This document shows positions 57,382-64,000 of a stretch of 64,000 bases of DNA, one piece after another. This stretch comes from Citrobacter amalonaticus (GTDB taxonomy: Bacteria > Pseudomonadota > Gammaproteobacteria > Enterobacterales > Enterobacteriaceae), in the NCBI RefSeq assembly GCF_002918555.1, contig NZ_PQMB01000003.1, forward strand, positions 815,485-879,484. The letters are read 5' to 3'. Position 1 is the first letter of the stretch. Every line of letters begins with the position of its first letter. A program made the position numbers and the translations under genes. Below the pieces are notes generated by a model, which saw only the letters and a list, made by a program, of their open reading frames with translations, searched no databases and had not been told where the DNA came from.

Positions 57382-58818
57382 ATGTTAAACAACATTCGTA
57401 TCGAAGAAGATCTGTTGGGTACCAGGGAAGTTCCAGCCGAAGCCTACTATGGTGTTCATACTCTGAGAGCGATTGAAAACTTCTACATTAGCAATAACAA
57501 AATCAGTGACATCCCTGAATTTGTGCGTGGTATGGTAATGGTGAAAAAGGCAGCAGCTCTGGCAAACAAAGAGTTGCAAACCATTCCTAAAAGTGTGGCG
57601 AATGCCATCATTGCCGCATGTGATGAAGTCCTGAATAACGGTAAATGCATGGATCAGTTCCCGGTAGATGTTTACCAGGGCGGTGCAGGCACCTCCGTCA
57701 ACATGAATACCAACGAAGTGCTGGCCAATATCGGGCTTGAGCTGATGGGTCACCAGAAAGGTGAATATCAGTACCTGAACCCGAACGACCACGTTAATAA
57801 ATGTCAATCCACCAACGACGCCTATCCAACTGGCTTCCGCATTGCGGTTTACGCTTCAATCATCAAACTGATTGATGCTATCAACCAACTGCGTGAAGGT
57901 TTTGAGCGTAAAGCGGTTGAATTCCAGGATATCCTGAAAATGGGTCGTACCCAGTTGCAGGATGCAGTGCCGATGACGCTCGGTCAGGAATTCCGTGCTT
58001 TCAGCATCCTGCTGAAAGAAGAAGTGAAAAACATCGAACGTACTGCTGAGCTGCTGCTGGAAGTTAACCTCGGTGCAACGGCGATCGGTACTGGTCTTAA
58101 CACCCCGAAAGAGTATTCTCCTCTGGCTGTGCAGAAACTGGCGGAAGTCACTGGTTTTGCCTGTGTACCGGCAGAAGACCTGATTGAAGCCACCTCTGAC
58201 TGCGGCGCATACGTGATGGTGCACAGTGCGCTGAAACGTCTGGCTGTGAAGATGTCCAAAATCTGTAACGACCTGCGTTTGCTCTCCTCTGGTCCACGTG
58301 CCGGCCTGAACGAGATCAATCTGCCGGAACTGCAGGCGGGCTCTTCCATCATGCCAGCAAAAGTGAACCCGGTTGTGCCAGAAGTCGTCAACCAGGTCTG
58401 CTTCAAGGTCATCGGTAACGACATCACCGTTACGATGGCATCTGAAGCAGGTCAGCTGCAGCTGAACGTAATGGAGCCAGTCATTGGCCAGGCAATGTTT
58501 GAATCCATTCACATTCTGAGCAATGCCTGCTACAACCTGCTGGAGAAATGCGTTAGTGGTATCACTGCTAACAAAGAAGTCTGTGAAGCGTTTGTATTCA
58601 ACTCCATCGGCATCGTTACTTACCTCAACCCGTTCATCGGTCACCACAACGGCGACATCGTCGGTAAAATTTGTGCCGAAACAGGTAAGAGCGTACGTGA
58701 AGTTGTTCTGGAGCGCGGCCTGTTGACTGAAGCAGAGCTGGACGATATTTTCTCCGCACAGAACCTGATGCACCCGGCTTACAAAGCAAAACGCTATACT
58801 GATGAAAGCGAACAGTAA
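57382..58818 (+). CDS. aspA: aspartate ammonia-lyase (aspartase)
   Basis: A 478-residue tetrameric lyase that turns L-aspartate into fumarate and ammonia. The superfamily signature [17 protein letters not shown] (about 317-333) and the TSNDxxPT-type [14 protein letters not shown] are present. The ATG at 57382 with AGAAGG upstream matches E. coli; an in-frame ATG 15 codons earlier is less likely. dcuA follows after a terminator; together with frdABCD they form the anaerobic aspartate-to-succinate route. Confidence 0.98.
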   Translation: MLNNIRIEEDLLGTREVPAEAYYGVHTLRAIENFYISNNKISDIPEFVRGMVMVKKAAALANKELQTIPKSVANAIIAACDEVLNNGKCMDQFPVDVYQGGAGTSVNMNTNEVLANIGLELMGHQKGEYQYLNPNDHVNKCQSTNDAYPTGFRIAVYASIIKLIDAINQLREGFERKAVEFQDILKMGRTQLQDAVPMTLGQEFRAFSILLKEEVKNIERTAELLLEVNLGATAIGTGLNTPKEYSPLAVQKLAEVTGFACVPAEDLIEATSDCGAYVMVHSALKRLAVKMSKICNDLRLLSSGPRAGLNEINLPELQAGSSIMPAKVNPVVPEVVNQVCFKVIGNDITVTMASEAGQLQLNVMEPVIGQAMFESIHILSNACYNLLEKCVSGITANKEVCEAFVFNSIGIVTYLNPFIGHHNGDIVGKICAETGKSVREVVLERGLLTEAELDDIFSAQNLMHPAYKAKRYTDESEQ

Positions 58819-58840
58819 TTGTACAGGGTAGTACTACAGG

Positions 58841-58868
58841 GGGCACGTCACACGACGTGCCTTTTTTC
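58841..58868 (+). terminator. aspA terminator
   Basis: GGGCACGTC pairs with GACGTGCC and is followed by TTTTTT. A Rho-independent terminator or attenuator before dcuA. Confidence 0.92.
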
Positions 58869-58932
58869 TTGTAAGAAGTTACCAAATAACAACAATTTAA
58901 TATCAACTTGTTAAACAACAAGGAAGGCTAAT

Positions 58933-60234
58933 ATGATAGTTGTCGAACTTATCATTGTTTTGCTGGCAATCTTTTTGGGCGCCAGACTAGGGGGCATCGG
59001 TATTGGATTTGCAGGTGGGCTTGGCGTTCTGGTTCTTGCCGCCATCGGCGTGAAGCCAGGTAATATCCCATTTGATGTAATCTCCATCATCATGGCAGTT
59101 ATCGCTGCGATTTCTGCCATGCAGGTTGCTGGCGGTCTGGACTATCTGGTTAACCAGACAGAAAAGCTGCTGCGTCGTAACCCGAAATACATCACGATCC
59201 TCGCCCCGATTGTGACCTATTTCCTGACTATCTTTGCTGGTACCGGCAACATCTCCCTGGCAACCCTCCCGGTTATTGCCGAAGTGGCGAAGGAACAAGG
59301 CGTTAAGCCATGCCGTCCTCTCTCCACGGCGGTGGTTTCCGCACAGATTGCGATTACCGCTTCTCCGATCTCCGCTGCGGTAGTTTATATGTCTTCTGTC
59401 ATGGAAGGTCATGGTATCAGCTACATCCACCTGCTCTCCGTGGTCATTCCGTCCACCCTGCTGGCAGTGCTGGTCATGTCCTTCCTGGTCACCATGTTGT
59501 TTAACTCTAAACTTTCTGACGATCCGGTATACCTGAAGCGTCTGGAAGAAGGTCTGATCGAACTGCGCGGCGAGAAGCAGATTGAAATCAAACCGATGGC
59601 GAAAACTTCCGTCTGGCTGTTCCTGCTGGGCGTCATTTGCGTGGTGGCCTATGCGATCATCAACAGCCCGAGTCTCGGCCTGGTGGCGACTCCGCTGATG
59701 AACACCACTAACGCCATCCTGATCATCATGCTGAGCGTCGCAACGCTGACCACGATTATCTGCCGCGTTGAAACTGACTCTATCCTCAACTCCAGTACCT
59801 TTAAAGCCGGTATGAGCGCCTGTATTTGTATCCTGGGTGTTGCATGGCTGGGCGACACTTTCGTGTCTCACAACATTGACTGGATCAAAGATACTGCGGG
59901 TAGCGTAATTCAGGGTCATCCGTGGCTGCTGGCGGTCATCTTCTTCTTTGCTTCTGCTCTGCTGTACTCTCAGGCAGCGACTGCAAAAGCACTGATGCCG
60001 ATGGCTCTGGCGCTGAACGTCTCTCCGCTGACCGCTGTAGCCTCTTTCGCTGCGGTTTCTGGTCTGTTCATTCTGCCAACTTACCCGACTCTGGTTGCGG
60101 CGGTGCAGATGGATGACACCGGTACAACCCGTATCGGCAAATTCGTCTTCAACCACCCGTTCTTCATCCCAGGTACGCTGGGTGTTGCGCTGGCCGTCTG
60201 CTTTGGCTTCCTGCTGGGCAGCTTCATGTTGTAA
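58933..60234 (+). CDS. dcuA: C4-dicarboxylate antiporter DcuA
   Basis: A 433-residue inner-membrane antiporter with about ten spans that takes up aspartate or fumarate in exchange for succinate. Starts MIVVELIIVLLAIFLGARLGGIGIG and contains the Dcu-typical GTGNISLATLPVIAEVAKEQG. Length equals E. coli DcuA. It is 114 bases after aspA and feeds it substrate. Confidence 0.97.
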   Translation: MIVVELIIVLLAIFLGARLGGIGIGFAGGLGVLVLAAIGVKPGNIPFDVISIIMAVIAAISAMQVAGGLDYLVNQTEKLLRRNPKYITILAPIVTYFLTIFAGTGNISLATLPVIAEVAKEQGVKPCRPLSTAVVSAQIAITASPISAAVVYMSSVMEGHGISYIHLLSVVIPSTLLAVLVMSFLVTMLFNSKLSDDPVYLKRLEEGLIELRGEKQIEIKPMAKTSVWLFLLGVICVVAYAIINSPSLGLVATPLMNTTNAILIIMLSVATLTTIICRVETDSILNSSTFKAGMSACICILGVAWLGDTFVSHNIDWIKDTAGSVIQGHPWLLAVIFFFASALLYSQAATAKALMPMALALNVSPLTAVASFAAVSGLFILPTYPTLVAAVQMDDTGTTRIGKFVFNHPFFIPGTLGVALAVCFGFLLGSFML

Positions 60235-60243
60235 GTTTTACCT

Positions 60244-60265
60244 GCGGGGCGTATCTGCGCCCCGC
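60244..60265 (+). terminator. possible dcuA terminator
   Basis: GCGGGGCG pairs with CGCCCCGC around TATCTG, 10 bases after the dcuA stop. The downstream T-stretch is short (CTTTCC). Confidence 0.55.
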
Positions 60266-60365
60266 TCGCCTTTCCCCACTTCTCCCCGCTTCAACTAACA
60301 TCTCTCCCCCCTTCCGTTGTATAGTGACCACTCTCTAGCCGGTCTTTCTGTCTTTCGAGGTGTTT

Positions 60366-60713
60366 ATGCTTGATGTCAGCAGTCAGGATATGCCCATCCC
60401 CGAAACCGTGGTGGTACTCTGTACCGCACCGGATGAAGCAACAGCCCAGGATCTGGCCGCCAGGGTGCTGGCGGAAAAACTGGCCGCCTGTGCGACATTG
60501 CTCCCCGGGGCAACCTCGCTCTACTACTGGGAAGGTAAGCTGGAGCAGGAATATGAAGTGCAGATGATTTTGAAAACATCAGTTTCACACCAGCAAGCGC
60601 TTCTTGATTGCCTGAAGTCGCATCATCCCTACCAAACGCCAGAACTGCTGGTTTTACCCGTCACTCACGGAGACATTGATTATCTCTCATGGCTCAACGC
60701 ATCCTTACGCTGA
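60366..60713 (+). CDS. cutA: divalent-cation tolerance protein CutA
   Basis: A 115-residue trimeric ferredoxin-fold protein named for copper tolerance; its exact role is unsettled. The core [20 protein letters not shown] and the C-terminal [17 protein letters not shown] are intact. The ATG at 60366 follows CGAGGTGTTT; a GTG two codons earlier is possible. Its last 25 bases overlap dsbD, so the two are coupled. Confidence 0.95.
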   Translation: MLDVSSQDMPIPETVVVLCTAPDEATAQDLAARVLAEKLAACATLLPGATSLYYWEGKLEQEYEVQMILKTSVSHQQALLDCLKSHHPYQTPELLVLPVTHGDIDYLSWLNASLR

Positions 60714-62392
60714 TCCTGCTTCTTTGCAGCACATCTTCCTTTGCCGGATTATTTGACGCCCCGGGTCGCTCGCAGTTTGTCCCTGCAGACCAGGCGTTTA
60801 CTTTTGATTTCCAGCAAAACCAGCACGACGTCAATCTCTCCTGGCACGTGAAGGACGGCTATTATCTTTACCGCAAACAGGTCAGCATTACGCCTGCTCA
60901 GGCAGATATTGCCGAAGTCCGGCTCCCGCCGGGCACCTGGCATGAGGATGAGTTCTACGGGAAGAGTGAAATCTACCGTAAACGGCTGAACATTCCGCTC
61001 ACCGTCAATCAGGCAGCCTCTGGCGCAACGTTGACGGTCACCTATCAGGGCTGTGCCGATGCCGGTTTCTGCTATCCACCAGAAACCAAAATCGTACCGT
61101 TAAGCGCAGTCGCCGCCAGCCCTGAAGCCTCGTCAGCAACAACGTTGGCTCCCGTAAAACAATCTGAGCAAACGCCTGCTGAACTGCCCTTCTCCGCGCT
61201 GTGGGCGCTGCTGATTGGTATTGGTATCGCTTTTACGCCTTGTGTACTGCCGATGTATCCGCTGATTTCCGGCATTGTGCTCGGCGGGAAACAGCGCCTG
61301 TCGACGGGACGCGCGCTGCTGTTAACGTTTATTTACGTGCAGGGGATGGCGCTCACCTATACCGCGCTGGGCCTGGTGGTCGCGGCGGCGGGGTTACAGT
61401 TTCAGGCCGCACTTCAGCATCCGTACGTGTTAATCGGTCTGACGGTAGTTTTCACCCTGCTTGCGCTGTCGATGTTTGGTCTTTTCACCCTCCAGCTCCC
61501 CTCATCTCTGCAAACGCGCCTTACGCTGATGAGCAACCGCCAGCAAGGCGGTTCTTCGGGCGGCGTGTTTGCGATGGGGGCGATTGCCGGTCTTATTTGC
61601 TCACCATGCACCACCGCGCCGCTGAGCGCGATTTTGCTGTATATCGCCCAAAGCGGAAACATGTGGCTGGGGGGCGGAACACTGTATCTCTACGCGCTGG
61701 GCATGGGGCTACCGCTAATGCTGGTGACCGTGTTTGGCAACCGTCTGCTGCCGAAAAGCGGCCCATGGATGGAACATGTCAAAACGGCTTTTGGCTTTGT
61801 GATCCTCGCGCTGCCGGTCTTTTTACTTGAGCGGATTATCGGTGATGAATGGGGTTTACGCCTGTGGTCGCTGTTGGGCATCACCTTTTTCAGTTGGGCG
61901 TTTATCACCAGCCTGCAGGCAAAGCGTGGCTGGATGCGCATTGTGCAGATTATCCTGCTGGCAGCCGCGCTGGTGAGCGTACGGCCCTTGCAGGACTGGG
62001 CGTTTGGTACAACCGTCGCCCAGACGCAGGCGCATCTGAACTTTAAGCCGATTGCGACCGTCGACGAGTTAAATCAGGCGCTGGCCGAGGCAAAAGGAAA
62101 ACCGGTGATGCTGGATCTGTACGCCGACTGGTGCGTTGCCTGTAAAGAGTTTGAGAAATACACCTTCAGTGACCCGCTGGTACAAAGGGAGCTGAACGAC
62201 ACGGTGCTGTTACAGGCCAATGTCACCGCCAACAATGCGCAGGATGTGGCGTTGTTGAAACATTTGCAGGTGCTGGGGCTACCCACCATTCTGTTCTTTG
62301 ATGACCAGGGTCAGGAGCACCCGCAGGCGCGGGTAACAGGCTTTATGGATGCGCCAACGTTCAACGCGCATTTGCGCGATCGCCAACCGTGA
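60689..62392 (+). CDS. dsbD: thiol:disulfide interchange protein DsbD
   Basis: A 567-residue protein that carries reducing power from cytoplasmic thioredoxin to periplasmic DsbC, DsbG and CcmG. Signal peptide 1-19; alpha domain with the cysteine pair in [11 protein letters not shown] (about 122 and 128 of the precursor); eight-span beta domain with [17 protein letters not shown] and [13 protein letters not shown]; gamma thioredoxin-like domain with [13 protein letters not shown]. All six redox cysteines are visible. It overlaps cutA and precedes dscR. Confidence 0.97.
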   Translation: MAQRILTLILLLCSTSSFAGLFDAPGRSQFVPADQAFTFDFQQNQHDVNLSWHVKDGYYLYRKQVSITPAQADIAEVRLPPGTWHEDEFYGKSEIYRKRLNIPLTVNQAASGATLTVTYQGCADAGFCYPPETKIVPLSAVAASPEASSATTLAPVKQSEQTPAELPFSALWALLIGIGIAFTPCVLPMYPLISGIVLGGKQRLSTGRALLLTFIYVQGMALTYTALGLVVAAAGLQFQAALQHPYVLIGLTVVFTLLALSMFGLFTLQLPSSLQTRLTLMSNRQQGGSSGGVFAMGAIAGLICSPCTTAPLSAILLYIAQSGNMWLGGGTLYLYALGMGLPLMLVTVFGNRLLPKSGPWMEHVKTAFGFVILALPVFLLERIIGDEWGLRLWSLLGITFFSWAFITSLQAKRGWMRIVQIILLAAALVSVRPLQDWAFGTTVAQTQAHLNFKPIATVDELNQALAEAKGKPVMLDLYADWCVACKEFEKYTFSDPLVQRELNDTVLLQANVTANNAQDVALLKHLQVLGLPTILFFDDQGQEHPQARVTGFMDAPTFNAHLRDRQP

Positions 62393-62428
62393 GCAACACT
62401 TGCAAAAGAATAGACAGAGGAAAATACC

Positions 62429-63004
62429 GTGCAACGTGAAGATGTCCTGGGAGAAGCCCTGAAACTGTTAGAAGTTCAAGGGATTGCCAACACCACACTT
62501 GAGATGGTGGCAGAGCGCGTTAATTATCCGCTCGAAGAACTGCAACGCTTCTGGCCGGATAAAGAGGCGATTTTATACGATGCGCTACGCTATCTTAGCC
62601 AGCAGGTGGATATCTGGCGCCGTCAGCTGATGCTGGATGAAACGCAGTCCGCAGAGCAAAAGCTGCTTGCGCGCTATAATGCGCTTTCAGAATGTGTGAG
62701 CAATGAGCGCTACCCCGGCTGTCTGTTTATCGCCGCCTGCACGTTTTACCCCGATCCGGCACACCCGATCCATCAACTGGCCGATCAGCAGAAAAGCGCC
62801 GCATACGATTTTACCCATGAACTGCTAACCACGCTGGAGATTGACGATCCGGCAATGGTCGCCAAACAGATGGAACTGGTACTGGAGGGTTGTCTGAGCC
62901 GGATGCTGGTTAACCGTAGCCAGGCCGATGTGGAGACCGCACACCGTCTGGCAGAAGATATTCTGCGTTTCGCGCAGTGTCGTCAGGGTGGCGCACTGAC
63001 CTGA
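62429..63004 (+). CDS. dscR: TetR-family regulator YjdC/DscR
   Basis: A 191-residue TetR-type regulator. The N-terminal helix-turn-helix (about 1-45) includes [20 protein letters not shown]; the C-terminal domain has [21 protein letters not shown], with two cysteines near a Tyr/Pro-rich loop. The gene is close to dsbD (36-base gap), which suggests a link to thiol or copper stress. The GTG start at 62429 has AGAGGAAAA upstream and gives the E. coli length. Confidence 0.92.
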   Translation: MQREDVLGEALKLLEVQGIANTTLEMVAERVNYPLEELQRFWPDKEAILYDALRYLSQQVDIWRRQLMLDETQSAEQKLLARYNALSECVSNERYPGCLFIAACTFYPDPAHPIHQLADQQKSAAYDFTHELLTTLEIDDPAMVAKQMELVLEGCLSRMLVNRSQADVETAHRLAEDILRFAQCRQGGALT

Positions 63005-63071
63005 TTCAGATTTCATTACCCTGCTGAACCGCATATAATTTCGACAATACGGACATGTTAAAAGGAATTAT

Positions 63072-64000
63072 ATGCGCCTTCTTCACTGCGTCCTCCTCAC
63101 AGGTTTTCTCTCTGCCCCCCTGTTTGCCAAACCGTTAACCGGTTTTTCGTTCGCCCATAAAGACTGGGAAGTTGCGTGTGATAATACCGGCACCTGCCGG
63201 GCGGCGGGTTATAGTGATAATGCGGTAAGCGTTCTGCTCACGCGGGCGGCAGGCCCCGACACCCGCGTAAAAGTTGAGGTGACCTTTGCACAACGCACGG
63301 CAGATCAGTCGCCCCTGACAGGCGCGACGCTTTTTATTGACGGTCAAAAGAAAGGTGAATTAACCAACCTCTCAGACGGATATTTTACGCTCGACTATGA
63401 ACGCCGAAGAGAATTTCTGGCCGCCTTACGCCAGGATAACACCATTGAGTTTGTTGCCGATGGGGAACGTGTAACGCTTTCTGGCGCAGGTTCTGCCGCA
63501 GTGTTACTGAAAATGGACGAATTTCAGAAACGTATCAATACCCAAAGTGCTCTGCTGCATCCGGGAGATAAAAACAGCAACGATGTGCTGAAGGCCGAAC
63601 CTGTCCCCCTCATCATCACCCAACCGGTCGTTCGTACTCCGGACTCTGAACCTTTAACGGCTGCGCAGCAGCTAAAAATAGCGCCTCAGCTCAGGCTCAC
63701 TCCCGAGATGGGATGTCGTGAACTTACAGAGGATAAAGAACGGGTTTATTACCGTATTCCGGTTGATAAACATCATGTATTAATTCAGACCGAATGCTTT
63801 GATAGCTCCCGTTTCGCCCTCTGGCTCACCAATGCAGAACTTACCGCCCCACCCGTACTCATCACCAGCGATGCCAGTGAATATGAAAATGGAGAGATCG
63901 CCCGTTTCAGCGACCCCATTCAATTCTGGGTTTGGGATGGAAAGCACTTCACTCTGCGTGATGAATACCGTAGCGGCGGACAGGGAAACCTCTCTATTGG
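63072..64000 (+). CDS. DUF1176 periplasmic protein (3' end outside window)
   Basis: An open frame of at least 309 codons that runs off the window, so it is partial. Signal peptide of about 20 residues (MRLLHCVLLTGFLSAPLFAK). The mature part starts GFSFAHKDWEVACDNTGTCRAAGY and later shows TPEMGCRELTEDKERVYY and IQFWVWDGKHFTLRDE, the DUF1176 layout. It is probably periplasmic. The function is not known. AAAAGGAATTAT precedes the ATG. It follows dscR in the same direction by 67 bases. Confidence 0.85.
   Translation, partial: MRLLHCVLLTGFLSAPLFAKPLTGFSFAHKDWEVACDNTGTCRAAGYSDNAVSVLLTRAAGPDTRVKVEVTFAQRTADQSPLTGATLFIDGQKKGELTNLSDGYFTLDYERRREFLAALRQDNTIEFVADGERVTLSGAGSAAVLLKMDEFQKRINTQSALLHPGDKNSNDVLKAEPVPLIITQPVVRTPDSEPLTAAQQLKIAPQLRLTPEMGCRELTEDKERVYYRIPVDKHHVLIQTECFDSSRFALWLTNAELTAPPVLITSDASEYENGEIARFSDPIQFWVWDGKHFTLRDEYRSGGQGNLSI

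Noticed and set aside
58987-60156. 389-codon minus-strand frame opposite dcuA
   Set aside because: Antisense shadow; very rich in His, Arg, Gln and Asp, unlike any real family.

Overview
This 64 kb window is a piece of enterobacterial core chromosome. Its gene content and order match the E. coli/Salmonella 94-96 minute segment, running from cycA to cutA-dsbD-dscR. Several neighbours fit Citrobacter or Salmonella better than E. coli K-12: a DMT permease between ytfB and rplI, a TSUP permease beyond rpsF, an orphan arginine-type binding protein beside the glycine tRNA genes, a LuxR-type regulator beside sugE, and no ampC between frdD and blc. A Citrobacter-like member of the Enterobacteriaceae is the best guess; this is inference from synteny and protein resemblance recalled from E. 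coli, not from a search. I see no prophage, integrase, insertion sequence or CRISPR array.

Layout. 1-6313: start of cycA, fklB, ytfB, a DMT transporter, the rpsF-priB-rpsR-rplI operon with a likely S6:S18 leader, a TSUP permease and yjfY. 6423-13122: the complete anaerobic L-ascorbate locus, ulaABCDEF transcribed away from ulaG, with the repressor ulaR beyond ulaG. 13119-16515: yjfP, the small stress proteins bsmA and yjfN, and aidB. 16697-32843: the long minus-strand housekeeping series rlmB, rnr, nsrR, purA, yjeT, hflC, hflK, hflX, hfq, miaA, mutL, amiB, tsaE, nnrD. queG diverges from nnrD at 32842. 33983-34231 holds a cluster of DnaA boxes that looks like datA, followed by three tRNA-Gly(GCC) genes. 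34950-41909: the binding protein, orn, rsgA, psd, mscM. 42136-46742: epmA and frdABCD. 46849-49071: blc, sugE with a partial guanidine-II leader, the LuxR regulator, ecnB and a frameshifted ecnA. 49295-56548: efp, epmB, yjeJ, yjeI, groSL, yjeH. 56569 to the end: fxsA, aspA, dcuA, cutA, dsbD, dscR and a truncated DUF1176 gene.

How genes work together. efp, epmA and epmB supply the translation factor EF-P and two of the enzymes that beta-lysylate it. aspA, dcuA and frdABCD form the anaerobic aspartate-fumarate-succinate route. The ula genes import L-ascorbate and convert it to D-xylulose 5-phosphate. hflK and hflC form the FtsH modulator. rnr and orn degrade RNA, while miaA, queG, tsaE and rlmB modify tRNA or rRNA.

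The least ordinary features lie between genes: nine ERIC/IRU-type repeats in different stages of decay (one internally deleted at a short direct repeat, one with a foreign core, one next to the sugE riboswitch, one inside the groSL 3' untranslated region), a 17-bp perfect hairpin between mscM and epmA, the datA-like DnaA-box cluster, and loss of the entericidin antidote reading frame while the toxin gene stays intact. I found no clearly new multi-gene system.
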